Under the pieces are notes generated by a model. That model ran no database searches, had not been told where the DNA came from, and worked only from the letters and a program-made list of their open reading frames with translations. A stretch of 64,000 bases of DNA from Symbiodinium natans (lineage: Eukaryota; Sar; Dinophyceae; Suessiales; Symbiodiniaceae): contig CAJNDS010000006.1 in assembly GCA_905221605.1 (NCBI GenBank), positions 79,501 through 143,500 on the forward strand. The letters are read 5' to 3'. Made by a program: the position numbers and the translations under genes. Position 1 is the stretch's first letter. Each line of letters begins with the position of its first letter. Positions 34,105 to 46,121 of this stretch are shown piece by piece.

Positions 34105-37100
34105 GCTTTGAGATCGCACTCTGAGCACTCCGTAGAAAGGGTACAAGGACACACGTGCTTGAAAAAAAAAGGATAAGGATCTCCTCTCCAACCCCTCAGC
34201 TGGAGAAGAATGCCGCGAAAACCATTAGAAGCATCCAAGCTGTGAAGCAACTTCTGGTCCACACGCCTTCTGCCCCTTCGATTATCTGAGCTTCAGACAT
34301 GAAGAGTCCTGTGAGACGAACGTCTGCGATTGTCCATGCCTCGACGCGAAGAGTGTGTCAATGCAAGTTTCGAGGAATCGGCCATCCACACACCTGATCG
34401 GGCAGGTCGACGACTACGTGCTCCCAGTACCTCGGGAAGAAACCGTGGAGAGGGGTTCTTAGCGCATCTTTCACTCTTCACAACATGAGAGATACACTGG
34501 TTTTCTTCAAGGTTTGCACGCAAGTTGCAGCTATTGGACTGTGGACTAGTGGATATGCCTCTCAGCTTTCCTCTTCCTTTCCTGCTCCTTTGTGGTACAC
34601 CTAAACAGAGCTTTTGGAGAGTGTTGCTGGAGTTCGGGACCTCCCTTCATCCTGAAAAGTTTTTGCGGGCTTACGATGTAGCCCGAAACTTCTGCAAAGC
34701 TCTGGGGCCGTAGCTGCGGATCCAGCCACTGGTTCAGCATGTCGACAGTATCCAGCCAGTGAAAATACCTGGTAGGGAGGAGGTGTACAGTCGGGCATTT
34801 GCCATACTCGAAGAAGTCAACTCAAGAGTATTTGGGGCGCGCACATGAGCCCAACAAGGCCTGGAACGTAGTAAGGCCTGAATCTGTCCTGTCCAGAGCG
34901 CTTGACAACCACAAAAACTGACCCTAAGGGTCATGCTGACGCCCCGAGGTGTGAAGCGCTCCTCAACATAGTGCCGGTACCTGCGGTGATGAGATGACTG
35001 CCAAGCAACGCTGATTCTCCTCCTTGACTGCGCAGATCAGGGCACATTCGCTCTATCCAGTGCTTGTAGAAGTAGATGCTGCTGGCCAAAAACACAATTC
35101 CTGCGGCCACTTTGGAAGCGCGTTTCTGAGTAGGCCAGCCATGCAAACACTGAAAGTATGTGTTAATGGTCGTCCTGCAGGATAGACCCAGTGGCCAAAG
35201 ATGGCAGGGTTTGTAGCCGCCAGCAAGTGCGCTATATAATAGATCGTCCAACCTGCCACGTGCAGGTGTGACTACTGCGGCATTGGCCTGCACACTCCTG
35301 TTTTTTGTCGAAGTATGGCGCACAGACCAGCCTGTTGTCGCATAGAAAGTCACTCGGAAGTGTGGGGCCAGGCTGCGGATGCCATCAAACCTGGCGAAAG
35401 ATTGGACATGCAGGCGTTGACTTTTGGTCAGCGCCACCAAGAACCCCCGATAACCCCTTTATCACCCTTCTGGACCTACTTTGGACTCCCTATGCACAAC
35501 CTAGCCATTAAAACTCCGCGACGGATGACAACAAATCAGTCGAACAACGAGCCAAACAACAGCACCCCTCAACAATGCATTGCCCAACTGCACTGCTTTC
35601 ATGGCCGGCAGGCATCCAGAAAAAGCAGGCGAGGGGGATCTCCTAACGGTCCGGTTTCCCCAGATTCAATGGCCGCAATCACTCAAGATTCACGGGCGTC
35701 AGAATTTTCGTGCGGAAGCTCGAATGAGTTTTTGCGTGTCGTTTCCGCTTCCCGCCGCCCAGCCGGTTGGCTTCGTGCCTTAGCGCAGATGTGAGGATCC
35801 CCCCTAAGCTACAACTCCACGAGAATATACGAGAATCTTGGGAGGCGTCGAGGCACTTTGGAAAGCAGCACATGCCTCTCCCGCTTGTGCCGTTTTGGTG
35901 TCGGAAACACGAAAGAAGGGGCTCGGCAGCCCACCACCCAAACCTTGCCCGCAGGATAGCCTGTTTCCTGGCTGCCTTGGCGTGCCGTCCCGAGCATTTT
36001 TGCGCCTGAAGGACATCGCGCAGCACATTGCAAAAAGCGAAACAATGTGGGCATTGAAACATATTGAAACGACGGGCTGTCTGGGGAGACCTCTCGTGAC
36101 TTAAGAGCATGTTGAAGCTTCATAACTCCAAGCGTTTAGTCTTGAAATCGCAGTGCATCATCTTGCTGTGCTCGGCACATGCAAAGTTTATTGATGAGAG
36201 CATCTCTTTCTGGGACCATGATGTTGCTTGCAGCATTTCCAGGCATTTGACAGTTAAAGCAACCTTACTCAGCCTTACGCAGCATTCGGCCTTGAAGCGT
36301 AGATCACGGAGTAAATCACCGCTGCGGCATAGCACTCGATGTCAGAGGGTGGCTGACCTTCACAGAACCTGTTCATTCTGTCCAGAACGCATGTCTCTCG
36401 AGCTGACACCCTGAAGTGCAACAACATCGTCCCTGTGACTTTCTATGACTCTGTGACCTCACCAGCTGGAAGAGAAAGAGGAATCCAGAGGAAGCACAAG
36501 CCAGGCCGTGAACGTTCGGCCTTAGACAAGATCTTTTAACTTTTCGACACTCTCTGAGTTTCCTTCAGTCTTCTGGGTCAGCCAGTCAAAAATGTCAACA
36601 ACTTAGAGAGCTCTCAGTCCGAGATCCGAGGTGCCAGTCCAACTGCTCCAGTTTCAGGCCGCCCGTTGCATCCTCCAAAGGCTTCTCAGACCTCTGGGAA
36701 GCACGCAATGGGAAGCATGCAGGACAAAGAGGTGCGCCATGTCAGCCCAATTGTCAGCCCCGAGCCATGTGCACCCGAGCTTCCGGCCAATGTGGCGTGT
36801 CGACATCTCGGCCAGCAATGCCTAGACATTTCACAAGTGATGCATGCAACGCGTCACTTAGTGACTTAATGTAACTTCTCAATGAGCTCACTGGGGCCCT
36901 TGCATTTTGCAAACATGTCTGATTATTTGATATGGTGTTTCGGGCACTAGGCGCGCGACTGATGTCCTGCAGTTCCTGGGAAAGTAAGAAGACTTTACTC
37001 GGAGGAACTCGCTCTAACGGCTGACCACTTTTGGTTCTTTCGTTGAGGAGCCGACTTCGGGAACACCCAGTCCTGTGGACGGGGGAACCTCCGGTGTCCA

Positions 37101-39955
37101 CGTGGATCAAAGCATTCAACAACACGTCATTCATAACATTCATTACATTTCATTACCACTCAATCCCGACATGGTGCCCACACTTCACTACGCCCGCGGC
37201 GCCTCCACTTGGCCAGGGGCCGCAGCGGCAGCGACCCTGTCGCCGGCGCACATCAAGCAATCCATTCCGCGGATACACACACACACACGGGTGTGTGCGC
37301 ACGCGGACGGCTCAACAGAACAAGGCAGCACACTTTGTCCCCCGACTCATCCATTTCTTTAAGAAAGAACACCAGAAAAAACATGAGGAAACCTTCGTGC
37401 ACCCAAAGTACGCCCGAAGCTGCAAATTGCTCGAGACCAGTCGCTGCATGTCGCTGCCTTCTGGTGGGAAGACCAGGGCCTCTCCTGCTTTGCACCTGAG
37501 AACACCGCGTCGGTCGAAGAAGTGGTTTGCACAAAACCGTATTTAATGGCCGGCCGACATTGCGTTAAGCCTACGGCCATCAGCGCAGCAGCTGTAGCCG
37601 AAACAGCAGCTGCCGCTGACCTGCCTGAGACGACGTGAAAACATTAGCCGACATCAGTCCTGCTCGGCCTGCCGAGCAATGATGCAAGGGAACATAACAC
37701 ATCATCACCGGCCCAAACAAACATCAAAATCTTGGCCCGTCTTGACATGTATAGTGAGCCGCTTGCATATCCGTAGCAAGCAAAAAAAAAACACTCCAAT
37801 CTCCAGCCTGAGCCTGGCGCACTGGCCACCGTCCTGATTGGTGCCGTTGCGAGCCATGTAAACATGCAAGCTGACATCCTCAGCACTGCACATGCTTAAC
37901 ACTCCATGATGTCCTCGCAGCCTTCCTTCCTACAGGCTTGACGGAGCCCGCTGCAGGCGTGGTCATGGCGTGGCCTGTTCAGAGACTGAAGATCCAGATG
38001 CTGTGGCAATTCCTCAGGAAGAGGCACATGAGGCTTTCTCTGCACATAGCATTGCGCAGCTTGACAGCGCGTTGATAGGCTATGGTAGTGCTGGTGACTC
38101 GTAGTATGGCAAAAGGTGAGCTCAAAAAAACACACTAAAAAATACTGTACAAGGGCAGAGTGGACTGCTGCATTGCTGCATGGAGCATCCCCCTGTGAAA
38201 CCGAACAAAGGTGCAATTTCGCAGGATCACACCGACCACGCTCAAGCCGTGTCGTAGTGCGCATAGTTGGCCACGAGATCAGGAGACTTGTCTGTCAACT
38301 AGAGAGCGGTTGGGATCCAGCAGTTCTCTGCCAAAGCGGTTGCAACGCTCTTCCAGGTCCAATCTCAAGCTGAAGGGCTGAATGCCCCGGTAGCAATCAT
38401 TCAGGCAGGATAGACCAAGGCCTGCGACAAGGCATTGCGAACAGCTGCACGTCCGGACCACTGGCGTCGTATCAGCACTGAAAGTCGACGACCTGCTTCC
38501 GACTCCGGCAGCTACCTGGTACTCGTAGCGTGACTGGGTGCCGAATGTGCGTCAAGTCGCCGAGCCCAAATCTGGCTCAGATCCCGGGCCCTGCAAGAAC
38601 TGCCTCTCATTTCATCGAACGGGTACGTCACGGCTTTCAAGTGGAGTCACGCGTAGTTGTTGAAGCTAGCCCCAATCACCGAGGTCATTCCAAATCCTGA
38701 TCCATCCTAGGTGCTTCATGCGGCACGAAGGGGCCGACGCGCAAACGATAAAAGACTATGCACTGAGGGCTTTGCCATCGCGCGGTAGGCAGCGAGGACG
38801 CCTCAAGAAAGACTGCTTGGCAGTGTTAGACTGCATTCTCGTCACCCAGCCTGTGGCATTGAGACCAGCCGCCACCAAGCCTTCGACTGCAAAGTGCGTG
38901 AAGGTAGAAGTGGAACCCAGCCTGGTGAGAGCAGCGCATCATGACTCAAAGCGCTTTGATGTGTCCAAGGGACAGCTTAGCCACCGACGCCACTGCAAAG
39001 GGCTGGCCGTTGAAATTCTCGAAGGTATCAATCTGGAAGTGCGCTTAAGAATTCTCAATCTGCACTGATCTGCACTGATCTGCGCCGCGCTTTCAGAAGA
39101 TGCGGGACTTGTGGTGCCTCCTGGGCCTTGGCGACCCCACCATCTTCCTCATCACGGTAAACGCACATGGCCTGCAAGGGCAATGGCAGGACGCACATCC
39201 GTGCAAAAACGGCGTAGCTATGGTGAGCTCTAGCTTCGCGCTAGCCTTGTCTGCAGAAAGAGGCACCTGGCCCATCAACTGATGTTCTGCTTGACAAGGC
39301 CGTATGAGTTCATGCATTGTTCGCTGGCGGTGGCATGGGACTCAGGCTGCAGCCAGACTCACGTCATCCACAACAGTTCTGAGGTAAACTTCCTTGAAGG
39401 ATCGAAAGTCAGACTCGACAAGACATTGTCGAAGCGCAAGTGCATGCAATGTCTTGTCTTGTCTCTACTGAACTTGGAACCCTAGCAAAAAAAAATTGCT
39501 GTTTCTTCCGAAAATTCAAATTTATTTCCAAGATTTTCCAAGTACCCCTAAGTTGTTCTGAGCCTGAGACAGCAACGCGCGTGGCCTTCACCCCGCTCAG
39601 CGACACGAGAACCACCTTTGACGCCGCGATTCGCAGTGTCTGATGCCATCAGCGTGCTGACGCAGACTGTCTCGTAGACTCATGCGAGAACGCATGATTC
39701 CTGGCCTGCCCTGCGCCATTGACTGGACCGAATGCGACCAAAGCCTGGTGTGGGGCTGAAACTTAATTTGTTGAACCGTTTGAACAAACATCCCCAAGCT
39801 GCAGAAGCTGACCTTCGAAGAGCTCAATCCGCATGCGGACATCCGTCGGAAAGTGGCTCTGTAGGAGCTACTGTTGGTTTCATTGTCCTCATCTGAGCAG
39901 GACATGACAACCCAGCAAAGATCCCAGCAGCAACGCAAGTAAGGTCTGGACCTCT
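34105..39955. other. Spacer or introns with unassigned candidate exons
   Basis: Minus-strand fragments that read like protein: about 38030-37900 (PLPEELPQHLDLQSLN and a Cys-rich tail), about 37880-37790 (AEDVSLHVYMARNGTNQDGG) and 38400-38290 (LRLDLEERCNRFGRELLD). None can be placed in a family. No strong repeat except CACACACA at 37275-37290. No gene is supported beyond the entry at 38946. Confidence 0.35.
38946..39032 (-). CDS. Candidate terminal exon, unassigned
   Basis: After a CTTCCAG acceptor the minus strand encodes IDTFENFNGQPFAVASVAK, LSLGHIKAL and a TGA stop. Short but well formed and on the common strand. Family unknown. Confidence 0.25.
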   Translation of the reverse strand: MDTFENFNGQPFAVASVAKLSLGHIKAL

Positions 39956-39989
39956 GTGGCGTTGGAGATGTTGCCCTCAGTCCTCAATT

Positions 39990-40192
39990 CATCTCTGTCT
40001 CTCTCTCTGTTTTCTCTCTCTGTGTTCTCTCTGTGTTCTCTCTCTGTTCTCTCTCTGTTCTCTCTCTGTTCTCTCTCTTTTCTCTCTCTTTTCTCTCTCT
40101 CTTTTCTCTCTCTTTTCTCTCTCTTTTTTTCTCTCTTTTTTCTCTCTCGTTTCTCTCTCTTTTCTCTCTCTTTTCTCTTTTTCTCTCTCGCA
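39990..40192 (+). repeat. Pyrimidine microsatellite (TCTCTCTGTTC / TTTTCTCTCTC)n
   Basis: About 200 bp of almost pure pyrimidine on the plus strand. Open frames across it (a Leu/Ser/Phe run on plus, an Arg/Glu/Lys run on minus) are artefacts. Confidence 0.9.
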
Positions 40193-42880
40193 CTTTACGA
40201 AGGCTTCTGTGAAAACAATGCGTGTAAAAGCAGAGAACAACTGACGGAAACGCCAAGAGCACGGCAAACTGCCGGCACCGATGTGCTCAATGTCTCCAAT
40301 GATGGCCTCATCCTGCGAGTTGACCTGCCACGCTTGCCGATTGACATGCTCATTCAAGGCCGATATTTGGGCAATGAAAGTGAACGTACTCAAGAAGTGC
40401 ACCAACATTGCCCAACACTACTCCTAACCTTCACACTTTGCACGAAGAGAAACCGGCATCATCTCATATCCAAGTTCAACAGTACAAAGACAAGAGCGTG
40501 TTGCTATGAACTAGCTTAAGAAACAAAAAACACGACAACCCAACAAAACAGAAGCAAAGCGAAAGTGTTGTTTCTGCATATTTCTACACAGCATCCCCGA
40601 ATGTTGAAACAGCAGAAAAGACAATCCGGGACGAATCGGTGGCAAGCAGCAGGCAAAGCCGACATGAGAAACACACGAAAATTCTCAAAAAAGGTGGGCA
40701 GATCCAGCAAAGGCCCTGCCCTGCACAATTATCGGCTAGCTCAGGGCCTCGCATGAAGCGTGTTGAGATCTTTTCGGTTAAGGAAAGTAGCTGAAAGAAA
40801 ACTGCAAGTCTTTAAAGCCCAGGTTCGCCAGACGCGGGGACCATCGCCATTTTGTCTTCATTCTACGAGAAATTAAAACAATCGTTCGTCATGTGTACCT
40901 GTCAAAAGGCATACTGACGCTGCTGATGTTGCAGCATGTTGCCGCATGTTGCTGCATGTTGCTGCATGTTGCTGCTCATCCTCACCTGCTATGACACCTG
41001 CGGATGCTGTTTGCGCTCCCATTGAGGCACATCGACTACAGGAAGCCAAGGCCGCAAACTGTCAAAAGCTGTTCGTGTGTGCGAGCCAGGGCCTCCGTTG
41101 GGCAGGTAACCAATTGCCACCAATCAGGCACTTGCAACATGTACTGCCAGCATCTATAGACTGTCAATAAAGCAGTGGCGTTTGTTGCGTTTTGGGTGCA
41201 TGGGATTGTCTTCTGTGCATTTGGGGTCCAAGAGTTCTTCTGGGTCTTGTTTTTGCTGGTCGGAATTTCTTGGAACATTCGTTAGACAAAAACATATGAA
41301 CTTGTCTCGTTTCATTAGCTCCCGCATGGACAAATTGTTCATACGGGCTGCTTATGACATGACCACTTGAACTTTCGCAGCCTCTGAAACTTTTAGAACG
41401 CTTGGGTTTTGGACGTTGTAGAGCCTTTCCAATTTTGAACCATAAGGCTCTGTTTTCATGTAACTTGAAACCTAGAGTGTCTTGTCTCGTTGCATTGGAT
41501 GCCCGCAGGGACGAATGTGTCCTTATGAGCTGGGTATGACCTGACCTATAGAAAATTCGCAGCCTTTTCGAACTCAGAAGCTTCAGGGCTGATAGAACTT
41601 TTAGGATTTTGAGCTTCAAGTTGAGCTGGCCTGCATGGCATATCTAACGGCGTACCGAACTGGAAGCAGCGAAGGAGTGTGCTACAGTGTGCGGATGGTA
41701 TGAAAGCTGTGTGAACATGTGGATCCAACATAACGAAGTCGGAGAATCCCCTCCCGCTTCCCTGCCTGGATGGCCCTTGCCTGAGCAACTTTGGGCATGC
41801 TTGGGGCAATCCTCTTGAGCAGACACTGAGTTCGGAAAGGCAAAGCAACAAAGACTTCAGCAGGACTTCAGCAGCGCTTCAGCAGGACTCCAGCAAGACT
41901 CGGCCTGCACGGTCGCCGTTGCTTCATCGTCGTAGAAAACAATGGCCGCCGAGTCGGAGAGAGCGGCGACGGCCACGTGGCTGGTCCTTTGACTAAGAAG
42001 ACGTAGCAAGACGTAAGACGCCACAGCGGTGTGTGAAAAGCAAGAAGTTGAGCGCCATACGTTCCTGAATTCACCACCTCACGCACAACAATCTGTGTCT
42101 ATGCGTGAAACGCACGACGAAGTCATGACACTCCTCGATGTTTTGCTGATTTGAAGCAGGCTCTCAAAGCAACATCGCATTGCTGCAACGGTGCATGCCA
42201 GCAAAAGACATTGCTACACCATGCAATCGGCGGAAGGGTGCTTGACCATCAGGGCAAGCCTGAACCATATGCACTATGCCTTTTCTTTGCCTTCATTGGT
42301 TTCGAGCATGCTTGGAAGAATCATTCGAAATGCTGTCGATTTACCTCTCTTGGTGGTTCCTTGCAGTGTCTTTTGGTGGTGTATTTTGACCGTACCTTTG
42401 GTGTGGTGCATTGGTGTGTCATTGTTAGGTGTGGTGGCTTTGATGTGGTGTGTGGTCTTTGGCGTTTTGCCAAACAGATGCGGCTTGGAGAACACCCTGG
42501 GTCCGCTTTGCGAATTCTACTGCTTCTTCCTTGAACTTGCACTGTAGACGCTTCGCAATGATTCAGGATACTTCTCTTGGATCTCCGCGTTGCTGATTGT
42601 AAATCCGAGAAATGCAGCATTGTTGCGCCGCCAGGGTTGCAACATTCCGGGGTCACATGGCTGGGACATGCGACTTCCAGCGGCGGAACCCACAAGACCC
42701 ACAAAGTAGTTTACCTCTTGAAAGTAAAGTAGGGGATCTCGCCGCTTCCAGTGGCAAGAATTCCAACAAACATTGAGATATATAGATATCAGAGATAGAC
42801 AAAAAATAGAAAATGGACAAAGAACAAAAAAGAAGATTCTTCTTAGAAGAGAGAGGGAGACACAAAGAAAGACAGACAGA
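40193..42880. other. Spacer or introns, no recognised gene
   Basis: A tandem GCATGTTGCTGCATGTTGCT run is at 40930-40975 and a CAGCAGGACTTCAGCAG-type short repeat is at 41857-41900. Frames such as 42151-42547 (+) are hydrophobic but have no family motif and oppose the cluster strand. Confidence 0.4.
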
Positions 42881-43230
42881 GAGAGAGAGAGAGAATTAAT
42901 ACAAAAACTTAACGAATAATGGGAGAGAGAGTGTGTGTGTGTGTGAGAGACAGAAACCGCTCTTCACATCAGAGAGACAATTAGAGAGAAACAGAAGCCC
43001 GACATATCGTTTCAAACAGAAAGAGAGAGAGAGAGAGAGAAAGAGAGAGAAAGAGAGAGAAAAAGAGAGAGAAAGAGAGAGAAAGAGAGAGAAAGAGAGA
43101 GAAAGAGAGAGAAAGAGAGAGAAAGAGAGAGAAACGAAGGAGAAGACAGAGAGACGACGTGAGCGAGAACAAAACCTAGACATACCTCCTCTTTCACAAT
43201 GAGAGAGAGAGAGAGAAAAACAGAACCCGG
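42860..43230 (+). repeat. Purine microsatellites (GAGA)n and (GAGAGAAA)n
   Basis: GAGAGA at 42875-42895, GTGTGT/GAGAGA at 42922-42950, GAGAGAAA tandem at 43018-43135 and GAGAGA at 43200-43217. Long purine tract on the plus strand; frames over it encode only Arg/Glu/Lys. Confidence 0.9.
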
Positions 43231-46121
43231 AGATCCACAATAGTCACGTCATGTCACGTCAGAAAGACCATGAGGGAGAGAAACAGAACCCAAATATTCC
43301 ACTTTCACATCAGATCAGATTTAAAAAACGAAATCGACACCGAACACGGGCATATCGATGTCCCGTCAAAGAGGCAATGAATGACAAAGAGACAGAGCAG
43401 AAAGCAGAAAAACAAAAACAACAAAGAAGAACAGAACCCAGATATACCGCTTCACGTCGAGCGTCGAGTCAGAACCTTTTCATGTTCATGGGCACGCGCT
43501 CAGTTTAACTCTTCGCCGCTACTTATGCACATGGAAACATTTTAGCGGGAGAGAGAGAGAGAGAACTACACATATATATATATATATACATGGAGACACT
43601 GAGGGAGAAACAGAGATAGAACCCAGACATACCGTGTTTGAAGAGAGAGAGTGAGAGAGAGATTCATGAAAGAGAAATCGCTTCCACGTGATATCACTTC
43701 CATGCGACGTCAGAGAAACAATGAGAGAGACATACGCTTTCACAGCAAGCGTCGAGCCGGAACCTGTCCATGTGCATGCAAATTTGCCGACATGCTTATG
43801 AAATCTAACCACTCGTCTGCGCACGCCGACGCTCTGTATGAAAATGGTCTGGACCAAATGGTCTGGACCATTCCGAAAATTCGGACTTTTCATGAACATG
43901 TCCGGACAAAGTGTAAGAGAACTCGAGAATTTACACGGCTTCGCATTTACGAAAGAATTTCATGGAATCGGTCGAAGGAAGGACCTCTGCTCTGATTTCC
44001 TCTTAGCCGCTTCGCAAATACTTATTTAAGGGCGGCGTTTTAATGAAAATTCTTGGAATTCATGCAATGATCCGGAGAAAAAAACCCGAAAAACTCAATT
44101 AAACAGTCCAAGTCGACGCGCGCAGACCAAATCACAGGGGCCGGCTGCACCGTTTCAAGGAGGCTCTATGCTGTGCGTGCACCGCTGCGTCACTGTTTGA
44201 TTCATTCTACATTAATCATGGAACATCGGAGAGCTTGGGTGACACTGAAAAATGTGAAAAGGGTGCCATTTGTTTCCTGCTGCTCGCTTCAACGGTTTCT
44301 AAGGCGCGCTTCTGCTAGGATGACTAGAGGCCCGGGACCAAAGAGTGCCCGCGCGTTTCACGTCCAGTCCTCCAGTTGGTCATGTTCTGTGGATGGCTCT
44401 TAATGTCAAGGTCGGACACACAGGATGTCTGAAATTCGGACGGTAGTAGAAGACCAAATCTTGAAAAGAAAGCGCCGCCAAAGCCAGCACAGGGCATGCA
44501 ATCAAAGGATGTTGTAAACAGCTCGACGCGATGCCCTCACAGATCCTCACAGTCAATGCCAAGCGCCTGCTTGAGTCCAAGTTTGATGCTCCACTGGTCA
44601 GGGAGGTAATGCGAGACGGTCATGACAACGACCTGAAAGGCTAACAGCCCACAGGAAGACTCACCAGACTCAATTGCAAATCGTATCAAATCGTTAAGGC
44701 ACTGACAGAGCCCTGCTTTGAAGGGCCATCGACGAAGACAGCCAACAAGCGAGTTGCAGACAGTCTTGCCACCTCTCCCATTCGAATCGGTTCGTGACTT
44801 AGGTGCTACATCTGCTGTCGTCAACTCAAGCTTCGGAGCAGGAGGGGCCCTCTCCTCTCAAAAGAAAGCCGAAGCTTGCCGTGAGGGACTTTGAGTTTAG
44901 CACGTTTACTGAGCTTGCCCGTTCTTTGAATTTTAGGCGGTCAAGCGAGACCCTCTTCAAAAACAAGGTATGTATTCAGGTCCTCTCGTCTAGCGGAGGG
45001 AAAAAGTCGTTATAGAGCATGCAGCAATGGAGCAACAGAACACGGCGACCACAAGAGACAAATGACGAGGGCCACAGCGACAAACGCGCAGCCGATGCCA
45101 CCACCAGCGACAGTGTGGTTCTGACATGTTTGGAACCCCACCGTACACCGTGAACTGGGGGTTCGGTTGCACCTCCCACCAACGTGGTCTGCATCATGTT
45201 ACGTAAGCCTTTTCCAACCAGGTCGAAACCCCGTGCCCCAAATCCTCAACCGGCTGCCCATCAGGCAAAGCTGGCATTATGAGCACGGCGTTTTCTCCAC
45301 CATTCATGGTTACATCATGAGACGTGGTGCCCTCTTGAAACTTAACGCAATTCAGAGTGGGCATCCTCAGGGCCGGTGCACTTCCGGAGGAACTTATGTT
45401 ACGGGACAGATTACGACACGGCAGAAAGAGGTTCCGCTGCCTTCAGGGACTGCACTGATTCGCGGCTGGCGTACGCACAGGCCTCTGGTCGGCAGGGTCT
45501 GGTCATACCCAAACAGCAAGCAGAAATCACAAGAGCATGCAAGCGAAGTCAGATTCGGACAGCCAGTGGATCCACTGTCACACACGGCCGGAAGCTCTCC
45601 TGGCCCACTGCTGACACTCCTCGCCATCCTCTTACACAAGCAGCCAAGCAGCCTCCCAATCCGCAAGGCTTCGGGGAGGCATCTGCGAGAAGTATTGGGA
45701 AGCTCGGCGTGCTTGCCACGTCGGCCTGACAGTAGGAGGAGAATGAAGGAAGGGGGAGATGAACAGAGTAAACGAGCGTTTGCAAACTAAACATGTGCCC
45801 TCTAGACTCTAGCACCCATTACACAGCTTATGTTGCTGGGATCCTGGCGCGGTCTGTGGCCCAGTCGGATGTGCCTGCAATGAACAGCGGCTAGACTTCC
45901 GGAAGAAAATCGATAACGGACATTCCATGCCTTGAGCATCATAAGATTGCCCGGATGCTTTTCGGGGCTTGATAGATCACGGAATCCTGGTGGTGCATAT
46001 TATGTGTTTGAGCACGAGCTCAAGGATGCTTCAAAGGCAAGGCTTCGAGGCTTCGCAGGCTATGCTCACTATGCTCTCCTGCAAGCAGCACATAGTCCGT
46101 GTGACTTGATGTGAAGTCACC
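43231..46121. other. Spacer with further GA and TA microsatellites
   Basis: GAGAGA at 43548-43562, (TA)n at 43570-43590 and GAGAGA at 43643-43662. A minus frame at 44537-44790 (LNDLIRFAIESGESSCGLLA, then VVVMTVSHYLPDQWSIKLGL) reads like protein but could not be assigned. Nothing else is supported. Confidence 0.4.

Noticed and set aside
36270-36420. Minus stretch PPSDIECYAAAVIYSVIYAS, reminiscent of kinase subdomain IX
   Set aside because: No neighbouring kinase motifs (HRD, DFG, APE) could be found on either side, so it is not called.
39956-40519. 187-codon Leu/Ser/Phe-rich open frame (+) and the Arg/Glu-rich frames opposite
   Set aside because: Created by the TCTCTCT/TTTTCTC microsatellite; periodicity follows the DNA repeat and there is no domain.
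42896-43240. Frames of Ser/Leu/Phe or Arg/Glu/Lys over the GAGAGAAA array
   Set aside because: Pure microsatellite translation in every frame and on both strands.
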